Shown in pieces: positions 19,241-28,366 of a stretch of DNA of 64,000 nt (position 1 is the stretch's first letter; each line of letters opens with the position of its first letter). Under the pieces are notes generated by a model, which was given only the letters and a program-made list of their open reading frames with translations, had not been told where the DNA came from and made no database searches. This DNA comes from Marinihelvus sp036351115 (GTDB lineage: Bacteria > Pseudomonadota > Gammaproteobacteria > Xanthomonadales > SZUA-36): the NCBI GenBank assembly GCA_036351115.1, contig JAZBOL010000044.1, positions 1-64,000 on the forward strand, read 5' to 3'. A program made the position numbers and the translations under genes.

Positions 19241-21009
19241 CAGGGGGACTGGCGCCGCCACACGGTGTCGCCGTCCTTGATGGTCTCCAGCACCACGATC
19301 TCGTTCAGGCGCATGGGCTCGATGGTCAGCGGGTTGTCGGACAGGATCACCAGGTCTGCGCGCTTGCCGGGCGTGATGGATCCCTTGTCGTCTTCCTCGA
19401 AGTGCTGCCAGGCGCCCCACAGCGTAATGGCCTTGAGTGCTTCTTCCGGCGTGAGACGCTCTTCCGGTCCGAGCACCTTGCCGCTGCGGGTGACCCGGTT
19501 CACGGTGGCCCACATGACCTGCATGAGGTTGGGCAGGGCCACGGGCGCGTCCGTGTGGCTGGTGATGCGGATGCCCTTGTCCAGGGCCGAACGCGTGGGC
19601 GAGATGTGCCGGGCCTTGTCGGGGCCGATGATTTCCGAATGCCAGTCCCCCCAGTAAAAGGTGTGCATGGGGAAAAAGCTGCCCACGATCTGCAGCTCGG
19701 CCAGGTCATCGAGCTGGTCCAGCCGCGTGTACTGCCCGTGAACGAGCGTATGGCGCCGGTCGCCGGGCCCGTAGCGCTCCTGCGCCGGGCGGATGGAACG
19801 GATCATCTGGTCCACCGCCGCGTCGCCGTTCGCGTGCATGAGCACCTGCCAGCCTTCGCGGTAGGCCTGGTCCACCAGGTCGATCACGACCTGGTCATCA
19901 GGGATGGCCGGGTAGCCGGTGTAGTCGGGTCCCTGGCCGTCCGGTGGCAAGAGGTAGGGCTCGGTCCGCCAGGCCGTGCGGCCCTGGGGTGAGCCGTCCA
20001 GGGTGATCTTCAGACCGCCGACCCGGTAGCCGTTTCGGTAATCAGGCCCGTACCAGTCGGATTCGAGCGGTGCCGTGTCCGTGTAGTCGATGTAGCTGAC
20101 CACGTCGATGGGAAAGCCGTTCTGTTCGGCGTAACCCGACAGTCCGTCATGAGAGCTGGCGAAAGCCCGTCCTTCCTGGGCCGTGGTGTAGCCGAAGGAC
20201 ATGGCCAGCTCCAGGCCTTTCTCCAGGAAGTAGGTGATGTCTTCCGGCGTTCGCGGCGTCAGCGCAGACATCATGACCGGGATCGCGGCCAACTCTTCCA
20301 GTACGCCGTTGGGTTCCTGGCTGCCGGGCCGGCGGCGGATGATGCCTCCCTCGGGATCCGGCGTGTCGGCGCTGTAGCCCAGTACCTCGAGCCCCTTGCT
20401 GTTGACCGAAGCGAAGTGACCGGAAATGTGAACGGCCATGACCGGCTTTTCGGTGCTGACCCGGTCGAGGTCGTCCCGGTCCGGAAAACGTTGTTCCTCG
20501 AGCACGGCGTCATCGAAGCCCATGCCGAAGATCCAGCCCATGCGTTCATCGTCGTTCGAGGTTTCCGCCCAGCGCGCCAGGCTCTGCACCACGTCTTCAA
20601 TGCTGCTGGCATCGCCATCCGGTGGGGCCAGGAGGTTTGCGCCCACGGCCTGCAAACCGAGATTGTTCACGTGCGCATGGCCGTCGATGAAGCCGGGCGC
20701 CAGGGTACGACCTTCGAGGTCCACGCGTTGCGTGTCGGGGCCAGCGTAGGCCTCCAGCTCCGCCAGCGTCCCCACCGCCTGGATGCGTCCCGCCCGGATG
20801 GTCACGGCCTCCGCCGAGGGCAGCGCGGTGTCAACGGTGACGATGGGGCCGCCGAAATAGATCGCGTCCGCCGTTTCTATCGCGACGCTACCCGCGGGTT
20901 CTGCGGGCGGCGTGGTCGGTGTGGCTTCCGGATCGCCGGGTTGACAGGCGGCGAGGGTAAAGGCGCCGATCAGGGAAAAGAGGCGCGTTCGGGTTCGTTG
21001 TTTGGGCAT
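19240..21009 (-). CDS. Lipoprotein amidohydrolase (YtcJ-like)
   Basis: This 589-residue protein has a lipoprotein signal peptide ending in LAAC (Cys22), so it should be membrane-anchored. It is an amidohydrolase-fold enzyme of the YtcJ/amidohydrolase-3 group: TLAPGFIDGHAHV carries the first metal-binding histidines, VLMHANGDAAVDQM the next, and HTDAPVALPN the active-site aspartate. The C-terminal PGKRADLVILSDNPL is the beta-sandwich closing motif. Relatives hydrolyse amide or cyclic imide bonds; the substrate is unknown. The start at 21009 (MPKQRTR) is chosen over 21045 because it gives a normal signal peptide. Confidence 0.88.
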   Translation of the reverse strand: MPKQRTRTRLFSLIGAFTLAACQPGDPEATPTTPPAEPAGSVAIETADAIYFGGPIVTVDTALPSAEAVTIRAGRIQAVGTLAELEAYAGPDTQRVDLEGRTLAPGFIDGHAHVNNLGLQAVGANLLAPPDGDASSIEDVVQSLARWAETSNDDERMGWIFGMGFDDAVLEEQRFPDRDDLDRVSTEKPVMAVHISGHFASVNSKGLEVLGYSADTPDPEGGIIRRRPGSQEPNGVLEELAAIPVMMSALTPRTPEDITYFLEKGLELAMSFGYTTAQEGRAFASSHDGLSGYAEQNGFPIDVVSYIDYTDTAPLESDWYGPDYRNGYRVGGLKITLDGSPQGRTAWRTEPYLLPPDGQGPDYTGYPAIPDDQVVIDLVDQAYREGWQVLMHANGDAAVDQMIRSIRPAQERYGPGDRRHTLVHGQYTRLDQLDDLAELQIVGSFFPMHTFYWGDWHSEIIGPDKARHISPTRSALDKGIRITSHTDAPVALPNLMQVMWATVNRVTRSGKVLGPEERLTPEEALKAITLWGAWQHFEEDDKGSITPGKRADLVILSDNPLTIEPMRLNEIVVLETIKDGDTVWRRQSP

Positions 21010-21093
21010 GGTGCTTACCTGGGCAGATAGGGTCCTGGATGCCACGCTGACGATGGCGGCATCAGTGTAAACAAAAATCGGCGCGCACCCAGT

Positions 21094-21198
21094 TCAGGGT
21101 GACTTGCCCGGGGTGCTCGTGGCGGCCTCGCGTCGCGCCCGGGACAGCAGTCCCACTAAGATGCCGAGCATGAGGAAAGGGAGCAGGGTGTCGATCAA
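21094..21198 (-). CDS. Possible small single-pass membrane protein (34 aa)
   Basis: A TTG one base after the stop of the TolB/TPR gene opens a 34-residue frame: a hydrophobic stretch (IDTLLPFLMLGILVGLL), then basic SRARREA and a short polar tail. The build fits a small membrane protein translated by coupling from the upstream gene. There is no independent ribosome site, and I cannot test conservation. Confidence 0.3.
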   Translation of the reverse strand: MIDTLLPFLMLGILVGLLSRARREAATSTPGKSP

Positions 21199-21199
21199 G

Positions 21200-22900
21200 C
21201 TAGTCGATGCGGTCGAGCAGTTCCTGGAAGCGCGGGTCGTTCCGCACCGGGTCGAGGTCGCTGTCGGTCTCGAGCCAGGCCCTGTCGCCCCAGCCTTTCT
21301 CGACGGCCTTGTTGAGCAGTTCGATGGCTCGGTCCGCGTCCCCCTTGATGGAGTAAAAGCAGGCGATGTTGTACAGCACCAGGGGCTCATTCTCCCCGCG
21401 CACCAGTGCCTCCTCGGCCATGCGCTCGCCCTTCTCGACCTCGCCGATGTTGCTCATCTGGTTGGCGCCGATGCACAGGGCGCGCGTGTCGTGGGGGTTC
21501 ATCTCGATGTGGCGCTCGATGAGTTCGACCGAGGTGACCCGCGCTTTCATTTCATCGTGCTTTTGCCCCAGGGACGCGTAGGCCTGGCTGAGAAAGTTCA
21601 CGGGCTGGTAGTCCGTGGGGCTCACTTCCATGGCCTTGAGGTACATCTGCGCCGCGCGGGCGAACTGGCCCTGGGACGAATGGGCCAGGCCCGAGTAATA
21701 GTAGGCCTCGAACAGGTTCGGGTTCTGCTCGATGGCCTTCGCGAACTCCTTCTCCGCCTCGTCATAGCGTTCGTTGATGAACATCGCCAGGCCCTGGGAC
21801 GCCCGGGCCTCCGCCGAGTCCGGATCCATTTCCACGGCCTTCGCGGCAAACTCCAGGGCGCGCTCGGCGTTCTCCTTCTTCGCGTCCGTGTAGCGGAACA
21901 TGTGGGAATAGGCGTCCGCGATGCCGGCATAGGCCAGGGCATACTTGTCGTCGTGCACGATGGCCTTCTTGAACATGTTGATGGCGTGCTGGTAGTCGCG
22001 CTGCGTCATCGTGTACATGTAGCTGCGGCCGCGCAGGTAGTAGTCGTAGGCGCCGGTGTCGGCGGTGGCCACGTTCTGGATCGAGCGCCGCTCCTTGGGG
22101 GTCAGGGTCATTTCCAGGGCATCGGCGATGCTCTGGGCGATGTCGTCCTGGATGGCGAAGACGTCCTTCAGCTCCCGGTCGTAGGTGTCCGACCACAGGT
22201 GCGAGTCCGTGGCGGCATCGATCAGCTGCGCGGTGATGCGCACCCGGTCGCCGGCGCGCCGGATGCTGCCCTCGAGCACGGTTTCGACGCCCACGTGCCG
22301 GGCGACTTCGGGAATGCTCACGTCCTTGCCCTTGAAGGCGAAGGTCGAGGTGCGGGAAGCCACCCGCAGCTTCGGAAGCTTCACGAGCAGATTGAGGATT
22401 TCTTCCGAGATGCCGTCGGAGAAGTATTCGTTCTCCTTGTCGTCACTCATGTTGACGAAGGGCAGCACGCCGATGGAGCGGCGGCCGTCGCCGCGGGCGC
22501 GCCGCATATCCACCGGCGGCGCGGTGGTGGCCGGGGCAGTGGGTTCCGGCATGGCGGCCGCCGTAGCGGGTTCGGGCCTGGCCGGAGCAACGCCCCCGGT
22601 CTCAGGGGTCGGCGCCTGCCCCGATGGGTGGCCTTGCGCCGTGTTTTCCGTGGTGCGCTTGACGCCCTCGGGCGTGACCTCCAGGGCCCAGGCCAGGAAC
22701 AGGGCCACGGGAAAGCCGAGGATCAGCAGCCAGAGCACGAGGGTGGCCGACCAGTCGGGCAGGTTCATGGGCTCGAAGGTGGCGTCGGCGATCTGCATGA
22801 GCACGAAGGCGGCCACCGCGTAGCCGATGGCGACCCGGATCACCTTGCGACGTTTCAGTTTCTCGAGAAAGCCTCCGGAACCTGAACCTTCATCGCTCAT
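21200..22900 (-). CDS. TolB-like / TPR membrane protein (paralogue of the 0.6 kb gene)
   Basis: This 566-residue protein matches the 619-2313 gene in order and sequence: basic lead EKLKRRKVIRVAIG, two transmembrane helices, the shared string MQIADATFEPMNLP between them, a Pro/Ala linker, the TolB/FlgO-like domain (IGVLPFVNMSDDKENEYF), then TPRs. The start at 22900 (MSDEGSG) parallels the paralogue; an upstream ATG at 22960 is less likely. The two copies lie 19 kb apart in the same orientation. It probably works at the inner membrane in a regulatory or scaffolding role. Confidence 0.85.
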   Translation of the reverse strand: MSDEGSGSGGFLEKLKRRKVIRVAIGYAVAAFVLMQIADATFEPMNLPDWSATLVLWLLILGFPVALFLAWALEVTPEGVKRTTENTAQGHPSGQAPTPETGGVAPARPEPATAAAMPEPTAPATTAPPVDMRRARGDGRRSIGVLPFVNMSDDKENEYFSDGISEEILNLLVKLPKLRVASRTSTFAFKGKDVSIPEVARHVGVETVLEGSIRRAGDRVRITAQLIDAATDSHLWSDTYDRELKDVFAIQDDIAQSIADALEMTLTPKERRSIQNVATADTGAYDYYLRGRSYMYTMTQRDYQHAINMFKKAIVHDDKYALAYAGIADAYSHMFRYTDAKKENAERALEFAAKAVEMDPDSAEARASQGLAMFINERYDEAEKEFAKAIEQNPNLFEAYYYSGLAHSSQGQFARAAQMYLKAMEVSPTDYQPVNFLSQAYASLGQKHDEMKARVTSVELIERHIEMNPHDTRALCIGANQMSNIGEVEKGERMAEEALVRGENEPLVLYNIACFYSIKGDADRAIELLNKAVEKGWGDRAWLETDSDLDPVRNDPRFQELLDRID

Positions 22901-23030
22901 GCATTTCTCTCCCCACTCCCCGTTCGCTCCATTCTGGCGCAAAGCGGGCAACAGCGCCATGCCGCGCCATCGGTTCGCCTGAGCGCCGGCTGGGCCGGAG
23001 ACGACGGTTTGATGCGGGGTTGGATTCGCA

Positions 23031-23444
23031 TCAGGAGCTCTTTGACTTCAGGCGAATCCCGCCCAGCCAGGGCAGCAGCCCGAACAGAATCTGACCGGCC
23101 AGCCCGAAGGCGCCGCCTGGCGTGGACCAGCCGGACACCCAGTCCCGGGGTGAGCGGCCGGTGACCATCAGCAGGCAGATCTCGGCCAGCATGAGCAGGG
23201 CGAGGGCGAGCAAGCCCATGAGAAGCCGATCACGTCCCGACCTGATGCCGTGATTCGTGACGAGACGCGTTGAAAGCATCCAGCACACGAGCAGCAACAC
23301 GGGCACCTCGAGGGCAAGAAACACCGCCGCGTCGTAGCGCGGCGCCCACCAAAATTCACGCAGCAGGCCCAGCAGAAACCCGGCGGCAAACCCGCCCACG
23401 GCGTAAAGCGCGCCGGCGCGTACGATGTTTCTCCACCGGTTCAA
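23031..23444 (-). CDS. Four-helix membrane protein of unknown function
   Basis: This 137-residue protein starts at a TTG overlapping the stop of the DUF2165 gene (TTGA) and is therefore translationally coupled to it. Four hydrophobic segments are visible (near residues 9-28, 37-53, 72-92 and 111-128), with the string GLLREFWWAPRYDAAVFLALE between the first two. Similar small membrane proteins occur in many proteobacteria without an assigned role. The open frame continues far upstream inside other genes, so the TTG start rests on the overlap and on loss of sense upstream. Confidence 0.7.
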   Translation of the reverse strand: MNRWRNIVRAGALYAVGGFAAGFLLGLLREFWWAPRYDAAVFLALEVPVLLLVCWMLSTRLVTNHGIRSGRDRLLMGLLALALLMLAEICLLMVTGRSPRDWVSGWSTPGGAFGLAGQILFGLLPWLGGIRLKSKSS

Positions 23445-23932
23445 CCGTCCGGCATCTGGGCGATATACAGGGCCACCAGCGCCATCATGGCGCCGTACCA
23501 GAAGGCACCCTGGAGCGAGCCGTCCCCCGCCGGGGTCTGCCATTGCTGGAACAGAGCGCCACCGAACACGTGGAACAGCCCGAACCAGACGATCATTCCG
23601 AGTCCGGCGCCCACCAGCGTCCATTGCTTGCTCCCGGCGAAGGTCGACGCATCGCCGTGGCGGGCGCGCCACAGGTCCAGCGTGCCTTTTAGCAGCACCA
23701 CGCCGGCGAGGTACTCCAGCCCGATGATCAGCGCCAGCACGCCGCCCACCAGCAGGGGGTGCGTCAGTGCCGGAAAGAAGGAGGCGGGATAGACCGCCTG
23801 GTCGACGCGCCCCAGCACGTAGCCCACGGCGCCGAGGGCTGGTTCGAGGTTGACCACGTTCTGGGTGGCGTAGAACAGGGCGAGCAACGCCAGGAACAGG
23901 CTGAGCAGGATCTTGATGATTCTCAGGGGCAT
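23441..23932 (-). CDS. DUF2165 family membrane protein
   Basis: This 163-residue protein has four transmembrane helices and DUF2165 features: IIKILLSLFLALLALFYATQN at the start, and later KQWTLVGAGLGMIVWFGLFHVFGGALFQQWQ. Its function is not known. GAGGAG lies before the ATG. It sits 66 bp behind the exported ureohydrolase gene and overlaps the next small membrane protein gene by 4 bp, so all may form one operon. Confidence 0.85.
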   Translation of the reverse strand: MPLRIIKILLSLFLALLALFYATQNVVNLEPALGAVGYVLGRVDQAVYPASFFPALTHPLLVGGVLALIIGLEYLAGVVLLKGTLDLWRARHGDASTFAGSKQWTLVGAGLGMIVWFGLFHVFGGALFQQWQTPAGDGSLQGAFWYGAMMALVALYIAQMPDG

Positions 23933-23998
23933 GGGATTCTCCTCTTGTTGTCCCCCCGGTTAACGCATTGCCGGACACGTCACCGCCGACTGGAGCGG

Positions 23999-25750
23999 TC
24001 AGCCTTCGCCGTCGCCCGCCGTCGATTGGCTGTCCGCGGTATCCGGCGTCTCTGTCCCGGATTCCTCCTCCGCGTCGTTCGCTTCTTCCTCGGCCCGGGT
24101 CGCGTCGAGATAGGTCTGCTGGTCGCCGTAGTAGTTGTCCAGGGCATGCTCGGACGCCAGCGGACTCAGGTAGTGCGGGTCCGTGAGCCCTTCCCGGTTC
24201 ATGGCGATACCCGTGAGGCAGGCCTTGATGATGTGTGCGCTGGCCAGGGTGGTCTGGTAGGTCGGGTCGAGATAGGGGTGCAGTTCCACGAGATCGAAGC
24301 CCACCACGTTGGACTCGGCGCACAGGCGGCGCACGATGGAAATGCCCTCGCGCATGGTCAGCCCGCCGGGCACGGGGGTGCCCGTACCCACGGTAAAGGC
24401 GGGGTCCAGCACATCGATGTCGAAGGAAATGTGCAGTTTGCGCCCTTCCTCGCTGGCCTCCGCCACCACCCGGTCGAGCACCGCGTCCCAGCCGCGCCGC
24501 TCGATCTCCGCCATGGTGTGAAAGCGCATGCCGTTTTCCCGCATCCACTTGAACCCGGACTTGTCCGGTCCGCTGGCGCGCAGGCCCATCTGGATATAGT
24601 CGGCGGCGCGGACGTGGCCCTCGTTGATCAGCCGGTACACCGGGTAGCCGTGACCGATGAGGTGCGCGTCCCAGCCCCACCAGGCATCGTAGTGCGAATC
24701 GAAGTGGATGACGGAGACCTGTTCCTTGCCGTAGACGTCGGCCAGGGCGGCCACGTTGGGGTAAGACAGGGAGTGGTCACCCCCCACGATGAAAGGCACG
24801 GCGCCGGTCTCGGCGATCTCGCGGACGATCTCGCGCACGTGCTGCATGGAGCGTTCCGTGCTCTCGTTGTCCACGGCCACGTCGCCGTAATCCACGATGT
24901 TGAGGACGCTGCCGGCGCTCACCTGTACGTACTGGTCCCGCTCGCCGATGGGCCGGCCGAGCAGGCGCAGGTCCGTGGTGGCGATGCGCCCCGAGTCGCG
25001 CCAGCGCGAGCCCATGTTCAGTGGTGCGCCGAGGACCGCCACGTCCACCTCGCCCGCGACCAGGTCTGCCTGGGTCAGGGCCAGGGGCAGGCCGCCGAAG
25101 GTCGGCGGGCCGCCCTCGCCGCCGTAGCGGCCCAGCTGAATGGGGCCGTCTTCGCGCTTCGGATCCAGCGACCGCGGGCGTTCGAGGCGCCAGGCGTTGA
25201 AGCGTTCCGAGTCGGTATTGAGCGGGATGTTGGGGGCGTCCTCGCCCTCGGTGTACACGCGGATCCGTTCCACTTCCATGAGGGCCTGCACATAGGCCCT
25301 GAGATCTTCCTGCCCGATCTCTTCCAGCTCCTCCAGGGTGCCCTCCAGGTCGCCCAGGTAGCGGCGCGCCTCGGCGCTTTCCAGAAAGGCGCGTTCCTCC
25401 GCGGAGAGGGTTGCGAGCTTGTCGGCCAGCGCCGTGACCTGGTTCTCGTTCATGTTTCCGGGCAGCTCCGACGCCAGGTCGATGGCCTCGAAGGTTTTAT
25501 CCCGGGGATCCACCGTATCGATGGGGTAGCGGCCCGAGCCGGTGACGTGTTCCGGCGTCTCCGGAGTGGGCATGGGCACGAAAGGCGTTTCCTCGTCTTC
25601 ACTGGCGGTTGCTGGCTCCTGCCCCCAGGCAGCGGGGAAGCCCAGGCCCGCGAGCGTCGCCAGCAACAGCGCCAGGGTCACGGTCCGGGTCCGCCCCGGT
25701 TTCTGCCACGTCCGTGGGCGGTCCGGCTGGAAAGGGGGTTCCCGGGTCAT
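23999..25750 (-). CDS. Exported agmatinase-like ureohydrolase
   Basis: This 583-residue protein has a signal peptide (LALLLATLAGLGFPAAWGQ), a helical extension (residues about 60-190), then an arginase/agmatinase domain with all metal-binding signatures: GGDHSLSYP, HFDSHYDAW and SFDIDVLDPAF. The di-manganese site should thus be complete, and hydrolysis of a guanidino compound to urea is likely, though in the periplasm rather than the cytosol. The C-terminus is very acidic (EEEANDAEEES). I choose the ATG at 25750, 4 bp after the upstream stop; an ATG at 25768 would overlap that gene by 14 bp. Confidence 0.87.
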   Translation of the reverse strand: MTREPPFQPDRPRTWQKPGRTRTVTLALLLATLAGLGFPAAWGQEPATASEDEETPFVPMPTPETPEHVTGSGRYPIDTVDPRDKTFEAIDLASELPGNMNENQVTALADKLATLSAEERAFLESAEARRYLGDLEGTLEELEEIGQEDLRAYVQALMEVERIRVYTEGEDAPNIPLNTDSERFNAWRLERPRSLDPKREDGPIQLGRYGGEGGPPTFGGLPLALTQADLVAGEVDVAVLGAPLNMGSRWRDSGRIATTDLRLLGRPIGERDQYVQVSAGSVLNIVDYGDVAVDNESTERSMQHVREIVREIAETGAVPFIVGGDHSLSYPNVAALADVYGKEQVSVIHFDSHYDAWWGWDAHLIGHGYPVYRLINEGHVRAADYIQMGLRASGPDKSGFKWMRENGMRFHTMAEIERRGWDAVLDRVVAEASEEGRKLHISFDIDVLDPAFTVGTGTPVPGGLTMREGISIVRRLCAESNVVGFDLVELHPYLDPTYQTTLASAHIIKACLTGIAMNREGLTDPHYLSPLASEHALDNYYGDQQTYLDATRAEEEANDAEEESGTETPDTADSQSTAGDGEG

Positions 25751-25754
25751 GGCG

Positions 25755-27170
25755 TCACCGTTGTCCATGGTCCGCGACCAGGGGATGAATGTCGTCGGAG
25801 TCCATGCCCGAACGCCGCACGGCGATGCCGTTCAGGCAGGCGTTCACCAGCGCGCCCGCGTGCAGGGCGGACACCCGGGTCGGGTCCAGCACCGGCGCAA
25901 GGTCCGTGACCTCGAAGCCGACGATCTCCTTGTCGGCGCACACGGCGCGAATGGCGCGCGTCACCTCGTTCGCCGCCAGGCCGTCCGGGGTGATGCGGCC
26001 GGCCGCGGGCATGTCGGCAGGGCGCAGCACGCTGACATCCACCGATACGTAGAACCGGTCCGGCCCCCGGTCTACCTCGCGCAGGACCGATTTCAGACTG
26101 CGTTCGAAGCCCCGCTCCCGGATCGAGACCAGCGTGTGATAGCGCACCTTCCGGGCCTTGAGCCAGGCCAGCGTGTCCCGGTCGGCAGCGGCGCCCCGGA
26201 TGCCGTAAAGCACCGTGTCCTCCCCCGCGACGATGCCCTCCTCGAGCAGGGCATGGATCGCCTGGTCGTCGGAAATTGTGTGCGCGTCATGCCGGTTGGC
26301 CTCCGGGTGCGCGCTGAAATGCAGCAGCCCGAACGGGTCTTCCTGCGCCTCGGCCACGCCCTTGACGCCGGGGTACAGCAGGGAGGTATCGCCTCCCACG
26401 AGCATGGGCACCGCGCCGGTGGCGGCGGTCTCCGCCACGCGCCGGGTCACGGCGATCGCCGTGCGCTCCTGGCTGAGCCGGTCGACCCGGAAGTCGCCGT
26501 AGTCCACGACCGAGAGCACCGCCAGGGGATCGACCAGGCTGCGGTCGTCCGGCAGGGCCAGCGTCTCCAGGGCGCGCAGCGCGTTCGGGCCGTTGGAGGC
26601 GTCGCGCCGGCCGCTGCCGGCGTTGCTGGGCACGCCGACAATCGCCACGTCCACGTTTCCGGCCACCAGGTCTTCCGGGAAGATCGCGACCATGGCGCCG
26701 GCGAAGGTCGGTACGCCGGACTGGGGGAACTGGTAGCGGTGCACGCTGAAGGGCCCAGGCTCCCGCTCGAAGTCGCGCAGGGCTTCGGGCGTCGGTTCGC
26801 GCAGTCCGAAGTAACGCGCGCTGAGGTTCAGGGGGATGGCGCCCATGTCCCGTTCCGGGTCGTAGGCCATCTGCGCAGCCAGGCCCATCAGGTCGTCCAG
26901 GAACTGGTCCAGTTCCTCGTCACTCCGCGTGGTGAGCTCGTGCTCGAGCTGCCGACGGGGCATGAACTCCAGGGCATCTCCGGAGGTGAGGAAGTCCGCC
27001 TGTTCGGGTTGCAGGCCCGCAATCCGCTCACTGAGCGCTTCCGGCACGTCCCACTCGGCCAGGGCCATCGTGGACAGGACGAGGCACAGAACAGTGAGAA
27101 GCGTTATCGACGCGCCGCCTGGCGTCCCGGTTCGCTCGGCCCGGGCCGCCGGGTGGGGCTCAGGCAACAA
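25755..27170 (-). CDS. Ureohydrolase-fold pseudoenzyme, paralogue of the downstream gene
   Basis: This 471-residue protein starts from TTG with a signal peptide (SITLLTVLCLVLSTMALA). It shares with its neighbour the helical lead, the segment IPLN, the tract LVAGNVDVAIVGVPSNAG and the fold of the arginase family. The metal ligands are gone: GGDH is GGDT, D-S/A-H-x-D is SAHPE and D-x-D is DVS. Catalysis by the usual di-manganese mechanism is not possible. The frame is intact and the rest well kept, so it is probably maintained as a partner or binding protein. The same residues in the neighbour are all canonical. Confidence 0.82.
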   Translation of the reverse strand: MLPEPHPAARAERTGTPGGASITLLTVLCLVLSTMALAEWDVPEALSERIAGLQPEQADFLTSGDALEFMPRRQLEHELTTRSDEELDQFLDDLMGLAAQMAYDPERDMGAIPLNLSARYFGLREPTPEALRDFEREPGPFSVHRYQFPQSGVPTFAGAMVAIFPEDLVAGNVDVAIVGVPSNAGSGRRDASNGPNALRALETLALPDDRSLVDPLAVLSVVDYGDFRVDRLSQERTAIAVTRRVAETAATGAVPMLVGGDTSLLYPGVKGVAEAQEDPFGLLHFSAHPEANRHDAHTISDDQAIHALLEEGIVAGEDTVLYGIRGAAADRDTLAWLKARKVRYHTLVSIRERGFERSLKSVLREVDRGPDRFYVSVDVSVLRPADMPAAGRITPDGLAANEVTRAIRAVCADKEIVGFEVTDLAPVLDPTRVSALHAGALVNACLNGIAVRRSGMDSDDIHPLVADHGQR

Positions 27171-27394
27171 GTCGCACCCACTGAGCCGTACACGGTGATT
27201 GAAGGAGATCGCGCGCTTGAGTCATTGTTCTTGGTATCCGTAAAACGCTTACCTGAACCTAGCGCATAGGATGAGACTTTGCAGGCTTGTGTTCCGGGTC
27301 ACTGTCAGACCTTCGCATCTGCCAGGCGGCCTTGACGCACAAGCGGCCCACGCCTTCGGTATGATCGAGTCAGCATATAACCGGAGTTTCCTCG

Positions 27395-28321
27395 ATGGCC
27401 AGTAGCCTCTTCGCCCTGCTCGACGACATCGCCACCGTCCTGGACGACGTATCCGTGATGAGCAAGGTGGCGGCCAAGAAGACCGCCGGCGTGCTGGCGG
27501 ACGATCTCGCCGTCAACGCCGAACGGGTGACGGGGGTCAGCGCGGCCCGGGAGTTGCCCGTGATCTGGGCCGTGGCCAAGGGCTCCGCGGTGAACAAGTG
27601 CATCCTCGTGCCCGCAGCCCTGCTGCTCAGCGCTTTCGCGCCCTGGGCCATCACGCCGGTCCTGTTGCTGGGGGGCACCTTTCTCTGCTTCGAAGGCATG
27701 GAAAAGGTCGCCCACAAGTTCCTGCACCCCGAGAGCGAGGCCGAGGCGGAGCAGAAAATTCACGAGGCGCTCAAGGATCCCAGCGTGGACATGAAGACCC
27801 TGGAGCGTCAGAAGATCAAGGGCGCCATCCGCACCGACTTCATCCTGTCCGCGGAGATCATCGTCATCACGCTGGGCGCTGTTGCGACCGCGTCCCTGGT
27901 GACCCAGATCGGGACGCTGGTGACCATCGCGGCCCTCATGACCGTCGGGGTTTACGGCGTGGTGGCGGCCATCATCAAGATGGACGACCTTGGCCTGGCG
28001 CTGACCAGGCGACCGCGGGCCTTCACCCGGCGCGTGGGGCGCTGGATCCTGGCCTTTGCGCCGAAATTCATGAAATTCCTGTCCATCGCCGGCACCATCG
28101 CCATGTTCCTGGTCGGGGGCGGCATCGTGGTGCACGGGATACCGGCCCTGCACCACCTGCAGGAAACGATCGAGGCCGCGGTGGGCGGAGGCCTGGTCGG
28201 CACGCTGGCGGGCACGCTGTTCGCGGGCCTGATCGGGGTCGTCCTCGGCGCCCTCGTGGTGGCGATCATCGAAGGGGGCAGGAAGCTGTTCGGCAAGGGC
28301 AAGCCGGCGGCCGAGCACTGA
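27395..28321 (+). CDS. yedI: DUF808 family membrane protein (YedI-like)
   Basis: This 308-residue protein matches E. coli YedI in length and in the start MASSLFALLDDIATVLDDVS followed by AAKKTAGVLADDLAVNAE. Several membrane segments follow, with a charged loop (HPESEAEAEQKIHEALKD) and a glycine-rich C-terminal pair of helices. Function is unknown. It is divergent from the pseudo-ureohydrolase gene across a 224-bp spacer and convergent with grxC. Confidence 0.88.
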   Translation: MASSLFALLDDIATVLDDVSVMSKVAAKKTAGVLADDLAVNAERVTGVSAARELPVIWAVAKGSAVNKCILVPAALLLSAFAPWAITPVLLLGGTFLCFEGMEKVAHKFLHPESEAEAEQKIHEALKDPSVDMKTLERQKIKGAIRTDFILSAEIIVITLGAVATASLVTQIGTLVTIAALMTVGVYGVVAAIIKMDDLGLALTRRPRAFTRRVGRWILAFAPKFMKFLSIAGTIAMFLVGGGIVVHGIPALHHLQETIEAAVGGGLVGTLAGTLFAGLIGVVLGALVVAIIEGGRKLFGKGKPAAEH

Positions 28322-28366
28322 CCGCGCAAGGCACGAGGTCCGCGGCCCCGATCGCGGGGTGTTGCT

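Noticed and set aside
21104..22885. A 593-codon plus-strand frame over the second TolB/TPR gene
   Set aside because: It is the antisense shadow; a similar shadow lies over the first paralogue at 928-2091, as expected from mirrored coding sequence.
23759..25909. A 716-codon plus-strand frame over the agmatinase-like gene
   Set aside because: It is an antisense shadow with Arg/Gly/Val/His bias and no recognisable domain.
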